Part shown: positions 15,201-27,200 of the stretch, one piece after another
How the letters are laid out: every line of letters starts with the position of its first letter
How positions within the stretch are numbered: the stretch's first letter is position 1
From: Hymenolepis diminuta
Taxonomy: Eukaryota; Platyhelminthes; Cestoda; Cyclophyllidea; Hymenolepididae
Direction: 5' to 3'
Assembly (NCBI GenBank): GCA_900708905.1
Contig: CAADRB010000024.1
Coordinates: forward strand, 1,989,138 to 2,053,137
Length of the DNA: 64,000 nucleotides
The notes under the pieces: generated by a model
The model's input: the letters and a program-made list of their open reading frames with translations, nothing else
What the model was told of the DNA's origin: nothing
The model's database searches: none
Translations under genes and position numbers: made by a program

Positions 15201-18200
15201 AACAGCTGTGCTATTTTACTCCTCCCTCCTCCCCTCCCAATTTTTCCTTTTATTGGCCCTCGTAAGAGGATCTAGTCATTTACATCATCCTAGTGATTTG
15301 GTCAGATTGAAGTCACTTTTTTTCTTGAAAATTTTCTCTTTCCAGACGAAGCAATGGTTGGGTGTAGTGTATCCTTGGTAACATAAAGTGTTCGATAAGA
15401 AATACGTTCGTTTGCTTTCGTTGTTGAAGTTTTGATTGCTTCTTATCTTGTAATAAATGTGAATTACATTATCATCTGTGACCGCGACTTGTTCAGACCT
15501 TGAGAGTGCTAGAAAGTTGATGGGATTGATACCTATTAATGAAAATGACCTGGAATGAGGAATCCGTGCGTTTTGGCCTATATTCACAAAGATTGAGGTT
15601 TTGTAGATAAATACGGAAAAGTGATGTGTGTCTGTGAATGGTTGGGAACATGCGAACCAATTACCACAAGGATACTTTCAAACCGAGTTACGGTAACCAG
15701 CCTTTTGAGCATCTACTTTGCTCCCATCTACTTCGATGAGTCAGCAACAGATTAGGAGAACTCCATAACCGCAGTAGGATATTGTAGTATGTTACAAAAG
15801 CATCGATGTGGATTAGTGATGTAATGGCCAACGTGTACATTTGCCATGTCAGAGATCATTAGCGCACGCTCGGTGAACGGAATGGCCACCCGCAGTGGCT
15901 GAATCCGGCTAATGGAGAAAGTGGCTCTACTTCCTCTGTCCAAGATGAGTATTGGAAAACCCTTGAGAATCAAAAGGTTCATAATTTTGAGTTAATTCTT
16001 ATTCTTTCACTGAAACGAGGTTTCCTAGTACATCTTCTGTTTGCACATATTAAGCTGACTTATTAGGGCGCTATCTATTTTGCTAATTAATCATCAATTT
16101 GGCCAATTCTTTAGTAAAATATTTCTGGATGAGTAATTCAGATCTTCAATCTTCAAATTGCGCGTTAAACTCGTCTCTTAAGCCAGCTGTGTTTGATCTT
16201 GTATAACTAATCTGGTTTTGTACTCTTCATACCCCATTTTAATTGGTGGAAAGGTCTATCTTCTAACCAATCAGAAATTGGCTAAATTAATCACTACTTT
16301 TTGCAATCTGCTACTGAAATCAATCAGTAGCACACATCTTCCAAAATCAATGAATTTGTTCAAAATTTTCCCCTCCTAGGGATCATGGAGACCAGCATCA
16401 ATGGGTCGACAAATCCAGGTCGCCGTGAAAGTTCTTGATCTGGATCGTTTTCCAACTAAAATGGATGACTTTTTGAAAGAGGCTGCAATAATGAACGCAC
16501 TGGATCATCCCGATATTGTTCGACTGTATGGCATCTGTGTAGCTCCTAAATGTCTTCGATTGGTAAGTACTAATCTCTCTTGAACCATCGTCTATATTCA
16601 CATAAAATGCATATAACTCCCCTTCTGTTTGCGCAATCTAGGTAACTGAATTAGCTCCTCTTCGATCCTTACTGGAATGTCTACGTGAACCAGATCTTCG
16701 GACCTCCTTCCCGGTGTCTACCCTTCATTCATTTGCTATTCAAATTGCTAGAGGAATGACTTATCTTGAGGAAGAGCGCTTAGTTCATCGTGATCTTGCC
16801 GCTCGAAACATTCTTGTCTTCGCTAAGGACAGAGTATGTCTTATTTCCCAATCTGTGTTATATTAAATCACGTGGTAATCACTAACCGGAGTCTTGCAGT
16901 TAATATCATCCAATTTGCTCCATTGCGACGTCCTTTATTGGCATTTCATAACTCTGAAAGGTAGCAAGACGGAATAGCTTCCGAGTCGATAAAATTAACT
17001 TTATCTTGTAGTTGTCATTTCACAATTTCCATGTCATTTTTGCGACAAGACGTAGTAAGTAGCCTTCAATATGTGCTGTATCTTCATGTAGTAGTTGTGG
17101 TTTTAGCTTTTTACGAACTGAGTAACGCTAATACCCTTCATTCGTCAAAATTAGGGTATTTTACCTATCAATTTGGCGCATCGCCTAACATTTTCATCTT
17201 GTAAAAATCTCAACTTTGCTGATTCAGCTCTACATCTTTTTGTGTTTTCCAAACATCTACTCCAAGCGTTTTTTTAAGTTTGTTGAAATAAATTTTGTTT
17301 TAGAACGGAATCAATGGTTCCAGTTGAGTTTTGTTTTGTTTAAATTGAATTTCCGCTTCTGTTCGTTGGTATCGAAGAAGGATTTAGTTTATGAACTTTT
17401 TGGTAATCTTAATATCATTTCACTATTGCTTATTGTTAAAAGTAAGGTTTTGTATTGCTCTTATTCCTTACTTACGTTGATTTGCTATCTTTATTCGTTT
17501 GTTGATTCAACCCAAATTTCTATTTCCTTCACTTCACTCTTCCAATGACTCATTCCTCAGCCTCTGAGATGTTTATCGGTTTTTCTAAGCTATCTAACAC
17601 CTACATTTGGGCTTTATTCCGCCAATTTCAAAAGTCTGTCTCCTTTTCTTCAATCTTTGCGGTCTTTTTTCCCTCTTTTGGTTACCGATATCATCTCCAT
17701 CTTACACTTACCCATCTTTAAACCAGAACTTATCATCTACTATAGCATCCCTAAACTGGATTGATTTTTTGTTTATTGATACATTGACATTATAGCTTTC
17801 GTCTATACCCTCTCTCTCCCTACGTTTGATATATGAAAAGGTGCACTAAACTTGGGCAATATATCACTAAGAGAAAGATGAATCAGGTAAAGTTGAATGT
17901 AATTCCATTTCCTCGAAGTCATCAAGGAAAAAATATTTAAAAATTTACATGCTTTCCTTTTCTCCTGAACACCTTTTCTAATTGCCAGGTTATAAAACTA
18001 AACTATACTGATCTTCTATTCGTATCTCAAAAAAGAAACATTTTTGCATCTTATGCTTCCAGACTTCTACGTTTATCTTTTTGTGCATTTTGAAATCCTA
18101 TTTAACGTTGGCTTCCTTTATGCTCAAGGTGAAGATTGGAGACTTCGGTTTAAGTCGAGCCCTCCAACTGGGCAAATCCTACTACAAAACAAACTTCAAC

Positions 18201-21200
18201 GCCAACCTCCGTCTCCCAATCGCTTGGTGTGCTTTGGAAGCCATTCACGAGTTGCGTTTCACCAGTGCCAGCGACGTCTGGTCTTATGGAGTGACACTGT
18301 GGGAGATGTTCACTTATGGGTTTGTCCCATGGGCTGGTCTCTCCGGTCGACAAATCTTGGAGGCGGTTGATACACCAAATTGCCAGCGTTTGAGTCAGCC
18401 GGATGCTTGTCCTGATGCGGTCTTTGATGCAGTTGTAAGAGCGTGTTGGAATCATGAACCTACATCTAGGCCAACGTTCGCCCAACTCACTGGTAAATTT
18501 ATATTACCTGCCGGGTTCGATTTCAGCGTTATTTCTGACTTGACGTATAGCCCTTTTCGTGTAAGCTGCAATTCGTATTTAGACACGTTTGGCTATTGCC
18601 AAAGTTTTCCTATGTAAACAGACGACAGATGTGTCAAATGTCTTTCATTTGGGTGCTCGACACCGAAGTTATATGTTTTAAGGCAATAGGAGCTAAATAT
18701 CTATATAAGGAACCTAACCCAATAGTAAGTTCTGATGTAAATGAATATCTTAATGGGTGGTTATGCGATTTCAGGGACGTATTCGACTTTTCTATTTTTA
18801 AAAAACTTTACGACGAACTCGAAGGAAGTGGGTGTCCCTGGAATGAAGTTTTATTCTTTAATATAGTAATTGCTGCATTCAATTTGAATGAGTTCTGTTC
18901 TTGAATCGATTTCGAAATGGCCTTGAAATCGTGAAGTTTTAGTTTTGTACAAACCATTGTCTTGTTTTATCTTTAACTTTCCTTCGGTTTGCTAAATCTT
19001 CTGCTACCATATCGTTGATGCCTTTGATTCAAACCGAATTGAACTCTCACGACACTCTACTTGTCTTTCTAAAGCATATTCTTATCCACCGGATTTCTAT
19101 GTCAGAGATATTTCTTCCTGTAGTAAATATTGTGATAGATACATTCACAACTTATTTCTCCTGCAGTTAGCATATCCTCATTACGATATCTGCAAAACCA
19201 GTACCACACTAACACTAATGTGATCTCCTACAGAATCACCATCTTCTTGACGTTGTTTGGGAATTAAGGTGTGTTTGTAATTTTATTTTATTAACACCTC
19301 TTATTGTTTAACCATGAAATGGAATTTTTTCCCTTAAAACAAAAATCTGAAGTCATCCTTATTCTCACATTTTCAAATATTTACCTAGAAAGACAAGAAA
19401 ATACATTATAGCGATGCCCGCTTCAATTTATGCTAGCAGTGTCCACAGAATACGTGATATGCCGCTTTACATTTGGCGAGTAATACCTGTTGGTGTTCAT
19501 TTCATAGCCGCTGGTATCCCTGAGTAATTTTCGCGGACATTAGTGCCGGACACGGATTATTTAATCCTTTAACTTCAGTTGGGTACAAATAAATCTGCGG
19601 ATGTCTAGCTTATGAGAATTTGACATATTAGTCTAGAAATGGATTTGTCTGAAATCCTAGTTGGTAGGCCGACACTGTGACCTTTTGGACGGAAGCTTGT
19701 ATCTCGTCAGTGACGTTTTTGCGTGTGGCCAGTTACCTATCCTGTTTGCATGGTAACTTTACCGATAATAAAGAGTATATCCCTTGTTGATGTGTCTACC
19801 GTGATAAGAAACTGAAGTTTTTATATACCTGTATCGGTTAATGTCAACCAGAATTCTACTATACGCTTTGAATCTCTTTTTGAAATCTCTTTTGGAGTTC
19901 CTTTTATAAATAATACCTATTTAAAATAATTGAGACCGTTTAACGCATACAATAACTAGCATAGATTTAATTCAAGAAAAATTACTGAGTACATTATCGT
20001 CTGTTTGACTGACCCAATATTGGTATGGTATCAATTCTTTTCTGAAAAAGAATTACTTAGAATTGCTCAATCGAAGGCTCAAATTTCCATTTTGTGAAGT
20101 CGTTAACTGGAGCTGAAATGCAACGTGAAATGAATCATCATGCGAGTGAAATTTGTCACCTTTCCTCTGCCCCTGTGCACAGTCCTATGCGCTGTTATTC
20201 TTGTTCACTCTCTGTTTTACTGACATGGCTTTTGGACGTCCCAGGTACCTCGCAAATACACTTTGCTTGGTTTGGATAATGAACAGATGCCTCAGTACTT
20301 CAAGTTGAAAATGGTTTGTTTATATAGCGCTGTTTTTCGAGAAGTAGTACGGAGTAGTGTTGATCTCCAATTGGTTCTGCAACTAAATAGAATCATGTAA
20401 ATGGCGAATTAATTAATCAAATTCACCATTGGACTCAATCTATCCAAGTCTTATGAAATCCATCCGTTCATTAAACCTCTCCTCCCAAATCGATAAGGTG
20501 ACCTATTTTATTCACTAAACTACTCAGGCTCAAAATTAAAATAAGTCTACCCATATTAAATTAATATCTGTCAAATGGGAACAGACAAGTGTTGTATCCT
20601 TTATCTTAGGTTTCTTGCATATCTCCAAGGTGAGCATTAGATTAGGACCGCCATTTCAATTAACTTACCGTGTTTCGAGATTTTGAAAAGTGTCTAAATA
20701 AAGTGGCATCAATACAAGCAATAGCATTACCGGATCCCTACTGTATGTGCATTTCTAGAAGAAACCTAAGTTCATATTTTGATTGTTTTCTTTAGAAATG
20801 CTACCGCATCTGAGTCCCCAAGCCTGGTCAGTGGTAGAGAGCAGTAGTCAGTTGGATTCCGAGCCTCTTCCAAGAACGGTTGATGATATTCGGAATCTCC
20901 TGACCGAAAATCAAAATGGTAACTCTAACGACGTCCCAGATATTGGTTGTGAACGTAGCAACAAGGCTCTTCTTCGAGTTCGAGCCGGCGAAACCGTCTA
21001 CGTCTTGAGCAAGAAGTAAGTTATATCCTGAAATAAATTTGGATTTTATTAATATTGTTTTGAATAGCGCAATTTAATTGCTTATTGATTGAAATTAAGG
21101 CGACTCCTTGGTCAGGAAATGTATTTAATCTTGGTAAGGTGTTTTGAGTGCACTCGAGACCATTGACAGAGCAAATCTTTGGACTTATTGAGAAATGTAT

Positions 21201-24200
21201 TGGTAAGAGTGAAGGGATTCAGAATGGACATAAACATACCTCAAGTTTCGAGCGTGTACCTTCAACTAAGATAAGGAAATTTCATCAGTCGATTAATTGG
21301 TATGAAGGTTAATTAATTTGTTTTAAGGGATAAATAAAATTCGTGGTTGTGCAGTTTAATTGACTATGTCACTGAAGGTTGTCAGTACGAATTCCTATCA
21401 AAAGAGTCATTGTGTATGTTTGCAGAGATCCTGAACTCTGGAAAGTGGCGTCCCACTCATCTTGTCAAGTAGGATACATACCTCCAGAAAATCTGCGAAT
21501 GGTGCAAACAGAAAGCTCTGCTCTCAAATCCACCGGTAAAAGTCAACACCAAAACTCCAATGATCATACTGGTGGTACTCTATCTCGAATGCGTCTTCGA
21601 TTCAGTCGTCGTGGTGAGTTTTCAAGATCATTCTAAAGTGAATTTTGTAATGGTTTATCAAAACAGGTGATTGATTAGTATGAGATAAGTTAGTTGGTTG
21701 GTGATTGTCACTGGCGAAAACTGAACAACTCTTAGCAATACTCATTATGACCGATTGTGCAAATTTGTTAGTTAACTACATATAGATAAGGAACTGAATA
21801 ATTCTTCTACTAACAACTTTATTATAGGCTCAGTAGGACCAGAGTCTTACTCACAAGATGCTGGAGGACGTAAGTGTGCATGCTATTTACAAACCTCATC
21901 TATCTAGTAGCGCTTATCATTAATGCAACGGATTGCATGATTACTACTCGAAGATTTTAGTAGCATATCTGATTGCATCTATTTCTACGATTATAATGTA
22001 ACTTATCGGTTGGGTTGCTAACGGACTTCAATAGTTCTTACCTTCGTTTGGTTTATCAGGTACTAGATGGAATCCTTTTGGACGTTGTAGATCCTTAGTG
22101 GGGTAAATTTGATAGAATGGAATAGCCCAGATTAGATGAATCACTCATCAAAGGCGAGTTCTTAATAGCTGGACAGATTCGTAGACTGTGGATAGACAGA
22201 TGGATTAATGAAACTTTATCAGTGAAGTAATTACCAAGATATTGCAACAGTATAGAACTAAAGGATCAATAGAAGTAGAGCTATAGAGGGTAAGAATAAA
22301 AATGATAGGGAAGGATTGTGCTCTAATAATAATTGAAATACTTCACTACATGTACAGTTCTTTGTCTAATATCTTGTAAATGTACCGTAACTGATGTATG
22401 GGAGCTGATTTTAAAATGACACGTTTAAGGAACACGGTCATAACTTGGCTTCATATTCCTTCGCAGTCTCCCTTCTGATTTTCCATTTGTTTAAAACGTC
22501 AGGCAATTGAAACAATTCCTCTGATCTTTTGGGGTTTTTTGAGGATGCTTTTATCATATTTTACAGCAATAAATGGTACTCGATCGGATTTTTTTATCGA
22601 TCCACTAAAACCATGTTGTTTAATCAACGGCCATCCAATGAATTATCTACTCTAATATTATTTTAGCATTTATGTTGCTTTGAATCACTTATACTAGGAA
22701 CGCCTCGTTTGTCATGAGAGAGTTTCTCAGTACACTCGTTTTTTAAATATCGCGTGTTATTTATCCTCTTTAGAATCGATGCAATCACCAAAAGGTGGCA
22801 AGAAGTTCAACCGGGATTTGATTTCTTTGCCGCAAAATGATTTTCGACATGTTGGACATGTTGGTGTGGATGGAACCATCTTCGGTGATGTTGGATTCGC
22901 TTTGGATGATGTTGATGAGGATGACAAAGGTGAGTTAATTTAAAAAAAGGATTCCAATGAACCGTTTGACAGTGATAGCCTATCTTAGTACGAAGTCAAC
23001 TCTTTGTTTGGTTACTTTGACTTTATCAAGAAAACTGGAGTCTTGTATGCCTCATAGATCCCCCTAATTTGTCTCTTATCAATGTCATATTAAATTGAAA
23101 CAATTCATTTTGAAATTGCGGTGGATAAATTATCTCTTGTGTGTATGAATTTGCTCTAATGAATTGGAATTGTTACTGTTGTAAGTAATATTAAATATCA
23201 CTCGGCAATTGTTCTCTAAAGAGAGAGATCTGCGATAAGATATATCAAGTAAGCCTAAGTTAAAATGACTGAAAATGGAAGAACCCCAATGCAATATTCC
23301 ACGGATAGTATTCTATAAGTATTCGAAAGCTCTAAGGACAAAGTGTAATCAATTCATCTTTGTCAGCGTGTATAAGTGGAGGAAACCAGACCTATGGTCC
23401 TGAATTTGGAAGGAACATTAATTCTTCCTTTGATTTTGCCGACTCTCGTTCTGTCTCATGAATCCCACTGTATTAGGCTTTATGTGATCGGAAATAAAGC
23501 CAATTCTAAAAAAATTTTAAACCATCTTGCCTACCTGTTGATCTGGCGTAATTGAATCTTCTTCCATTGATTCCAGATCCGAGCCCAGCAGGCAGTTGTA
23601 TGACTATCGGAAGTGCTTCAGACAAGGAAAATCCGCGACTCTCTGACACAACTCTTGGCGAGGTAATTTGATTCTCCCAATTAAAAATCCCTCATTTTCT
23701 TTCGTAAATTTATCTTTTTATAAGGAATTTTTCCGGTGATTGGTCACTTCAAGGTCATATAATACAAATCTAATGGTTTGAAGTGGAACAGTTTATCTAA
23801 TCCCCCAAATCTGTGATCCTATGACACCCACTTATAACCTCATATTTTAATTTTTCTTGATTTAATTGATGAGTTATGAGTGATTCATCCCGCGGTAATT
23901 CACTTCAAGGTGCTAACCGAACCCTTTTAGTGGAAAGGTTTATCTAACGTTTGTGAGGTCAGTTGGAATATCCACTTAACTCGTTACTTAATTGGTATGT
24001 GAAGGTCGGCCAACGCACCCGGCACAAACCGAATCCTAATTGGTTAATAAAGTATCCAGTCAACTGCGCAGTGTAGAATGTGTGTACCTATGTTTGCACT
24101 GTGCATATGGATGCATCTGATTTGAAATTAATGTGTGCCCTGCCAGGAAGACGATGATGGCACTAACGCCATTTCAGTGTGATTCATTTTTGTGTTGGAT

Positions 24201-27200
24201 ACCGCTTAATTTCCCCCTCTGTGTAGCAATTCAGATCGTTCATTTGTAAACACGTTTTCTCTCGTTGCTCATATTTCAGCGATCAAGTCGAAGATCTTCA
24301 GTTGGAATTAAGTCGATACCACCAACACGAAGCACTGCACCTACTATTAACGGGAATAGCTCTCCGTCAGAGAATACCAGACTGAATTCATCTGTTCTTC
24401 CATCGAAACCTCCGCCTTCGTCTCCCCCTCCTCCTCCAGTTAGTTTGACAATGGATTCTACTTCTTGGTTCACCTCTACGTCAGCAACTAATGGTGGAGT
24501 TGATGATTCCGAACCTTCAGTGAGTTCATTGCTGAATTTTTAAATCCAAAACTCTATTGATTGTGATCGGTGAACAAAAAGTGAAAACGAAATCTCTGTT
24601 TCCTTCTTAAATCGGTTATTCAGACATATGAGACTAGTCTGAACAATATGTTCGTGCCGTTGGCTGAAGTTTCATCTCCAGTTCAAAGACAATTGCACTC
24701 AGGTGTGCTTTCTACAACTTTTCCTGGGCAGAGCTTCCCTGAAAAAACGGATATCTGTCATCCATATTTTCAGCCATATTTGATCGTTAGGGTCGTTCAT
24801 TCCGCGCATGAGGGCATCTTTGAACAGAAAATCTCGTATTTTTCTTTTTTTGTCTTTTGGAATAATTTTCCTTTCCTCTTTCTACAGGAGAAGAATTGGG
24901 TGATAGATCTACTCACATTCAGCTGACTATTTGCTGACAATGTATTTGTTGGGTCCAGTATTCAAACTTCCTGGGGAATATTTCTTTTGGGGTCAGTAAA
25001 TTTATTTCCTTTAATTCACCAATGAACATTAATAATTATTATTAATTGACTGCACTAGTTGAAATAAAGAATTAAAAGTAGAGAATATAGAGAGCATGGC
25101 TTTTTGTTACAATCTGGAGTACTAATCGGTTCAAAGACAATGAAAATTTCTCATTTCGTTGGGTTTCTTCCCTAACATTGGTCGGTGTACCACCGGCCCC
25201 CACTAAACTCAATAATGATCCTCGGTCTACCCTTGAAGGAACCATTTCAGCTCTGAAGAGTAGTTATGCTTAATAAGAACTTCGTTTTCTTTCATTTATT
25301 TACTGACTAGTTTTAACTAATACAGCTGGTTAACCATTTAATTAATTCACCGGTTCTGCGTCAATGATGATCGAACTCTCGTCACCTCCAACTTGGTTGA
25401 AATATACGTTGATCTCTCCGCCATTGGGGAGCATCGGAAGTAGCAGTAAATCCCGTCGATACGACCCCTTCATGGAGTCTGATCAAGCTGAGCACTTAGA
25501 TATACCCTTGCAACTGTTTTGAACAACTTTAAAAATCAATCCAGAAATTGGGACAGTTCAGACATGTATCTTCGATAGAATTCTACACATATTTTAATTG
25601 GAAGTTAATATCGGATAGGTCAGTTGATGCGGTTTAGATTTCTTTATCGGTAATTGGTCTCATGGTCACTAAATAACCGGCTTCAACCAAGTGGATTTTA
25701 AAGCAAATATTCTATCCTAACCTGCGACACACTCATCTATTATCTGACTTTCTTTCTCTTCTCATTTCATCAAGTTATATTCTGTTTACGCTGTACCAAA
25801 CGAGCATAAATCGGTTAGGTCTCTGTTTGGTGCGCGTATAGAGTCACCAGAAATGCATGTCGTTTGTCTGAAGAGGGGAGAAAAGACGAGCAAATAAATT
25901 TCGGAAAAAATCCCGAAAAGCGGAAGAGGATAAGTACAATAGTGAAGAAAATGCCAATAATTACCTTCCTACAGTAGGGTTGTTGTTGAACCTCTACTGA
26001 CATTTAGTTAAGCTTTTAGGCATGTGTCCCCCACGAAATAGGGCTAGAGTTTGTTTTTCTATGGAGGTTAAAAAGCAAGTTAGAGCAATGAAGTTGCTTG
26101 AAGCCTATGCCTTAGGCTTTGTTTCAAGAGCTGGGACACGGACAGGCGTAAAGCTTTTAATATCTTAACTTCTTTTCTGGTAGATATTACCAAACTCACG
26201 TTACATTATCTTAAAGATTTTTGATTCAATATCTGTTTGAATTCTCCTTACTCGTTTCATTTTAATTTGTTTGGTTGAGTCTCTGCTTGGTTACTAGGGC
26301 TTACTTCTATTAATCACATTGTAGAATAATTGATCTTCCGAATTTTGAACTATTTCCTATAAATTACCTTTGATTTATTCACCTTGGGTATTGGACCATA
26401 GATTGAAACACTTGCAGGCAATTTTACTGATCATCAGAATGGAGAAATTGAAATTTTTTAAGTTAAACCTTAATTTCCTTGTGACGTTATAACTATAACT
26501 TTTGTCTGTATCGGGTTAAATCTGATATCAATCATTATTCATATGAATAGCTTATTTTCGATCATTTACCGATCTACAAGCCGATATCCCACCCAGACGA
26601 GAGGGAAAACACAAGTTCTCGTTGCTATAGTGAAAAATTATTCCACTTCAACTCGAACTATGTGCAGTAAAAAGTAATTCATAACAATTCATATGAAAGA
26701 TGTAAGGGGTGGACGTTATTTTCAATAATAACATAAAGTATTAACTCCGTCAATGGAAAATATTTAATAATTATTTATAATTAAGTTTTCACCTTGACAG
26801 ATCATTGATTCAATACATTTTGAATTTTTAATTTTCAAACCGGTCTACTATAAGGCAATCATTGATCGTAAAAGCATATTTCCATTGATGCGATAGTCGA
26901 AAATTGCGGAATTGAATTTAATTACGTTCTTTGCGTTGCTGGCTCTTATGAATATATTCAAATCCAGATCTTGCTTTATAACAGTCACCCTGTGTTATTT
27001 TCACTGTTATAAAGGTGAAGCTTAAGGATTCTACTTTATCGAGTGCTTCTACATTGGTTCCACATCAGTTTCCACATTGAACCTTTCTTAACGTGATAGG
27101 GTCATGTTTAGACGGTCCTGATCGCACATTAGAAATTGTGTGATGGAAACTTCTGGTTGGAGATGTGTCTCTTAATACCTTTTAGTTTAATTATCTGTTA

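Larger units (their letters stand above)
5979..16379 (+). other. 10.4 kb kinase intron
   Basis: The largest intron of the kinase gene, between the glycine-loop exon and the VAVK exon. It contains SINE-like copies (9430-9525, 11575-11665, 13815-13935 and 15820-15965) and many short open frames without recognisable domains or codon bias. No nested gene is supported. Confidence 0.7.
21016..24279 (+). other. Kinase introns between the SH3, CRIB and tail exons
   Basis: Introns 21016-21425, 21870-22773, 22930-23576 and 23663-24279 (410-904 bases). I see no RNA gene, repeat or extra exon in them beyond ordinary AT-rich sequence. Confidence 0.7.

Noticed and set aside
17216..17795. Hydrophobic open frames as membrane protein exons
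   Set aside because: They arise from a T-rich intron; Phe/Leu/Ser/Tyr composition follows the base composition, and no domain or splice phase supports them.
18493..18617. Read-through extension of the kinase C-lobe exon
   Set aside because: The open frame continues, but homology to the last kinase helix resumes only in the exon at 20796, and GTAAAT at 18493 is a usable donor in the right phase.
20245..20313. Splice-flanked, open 69-base segment as an extra kinase exon
   Set aside because: It is open only in phase 0, but the upstream exon leaves in phase 1; the frame it would need ends at a TAA. Direct joining of 18492 to 20796 restores both frame and homology.
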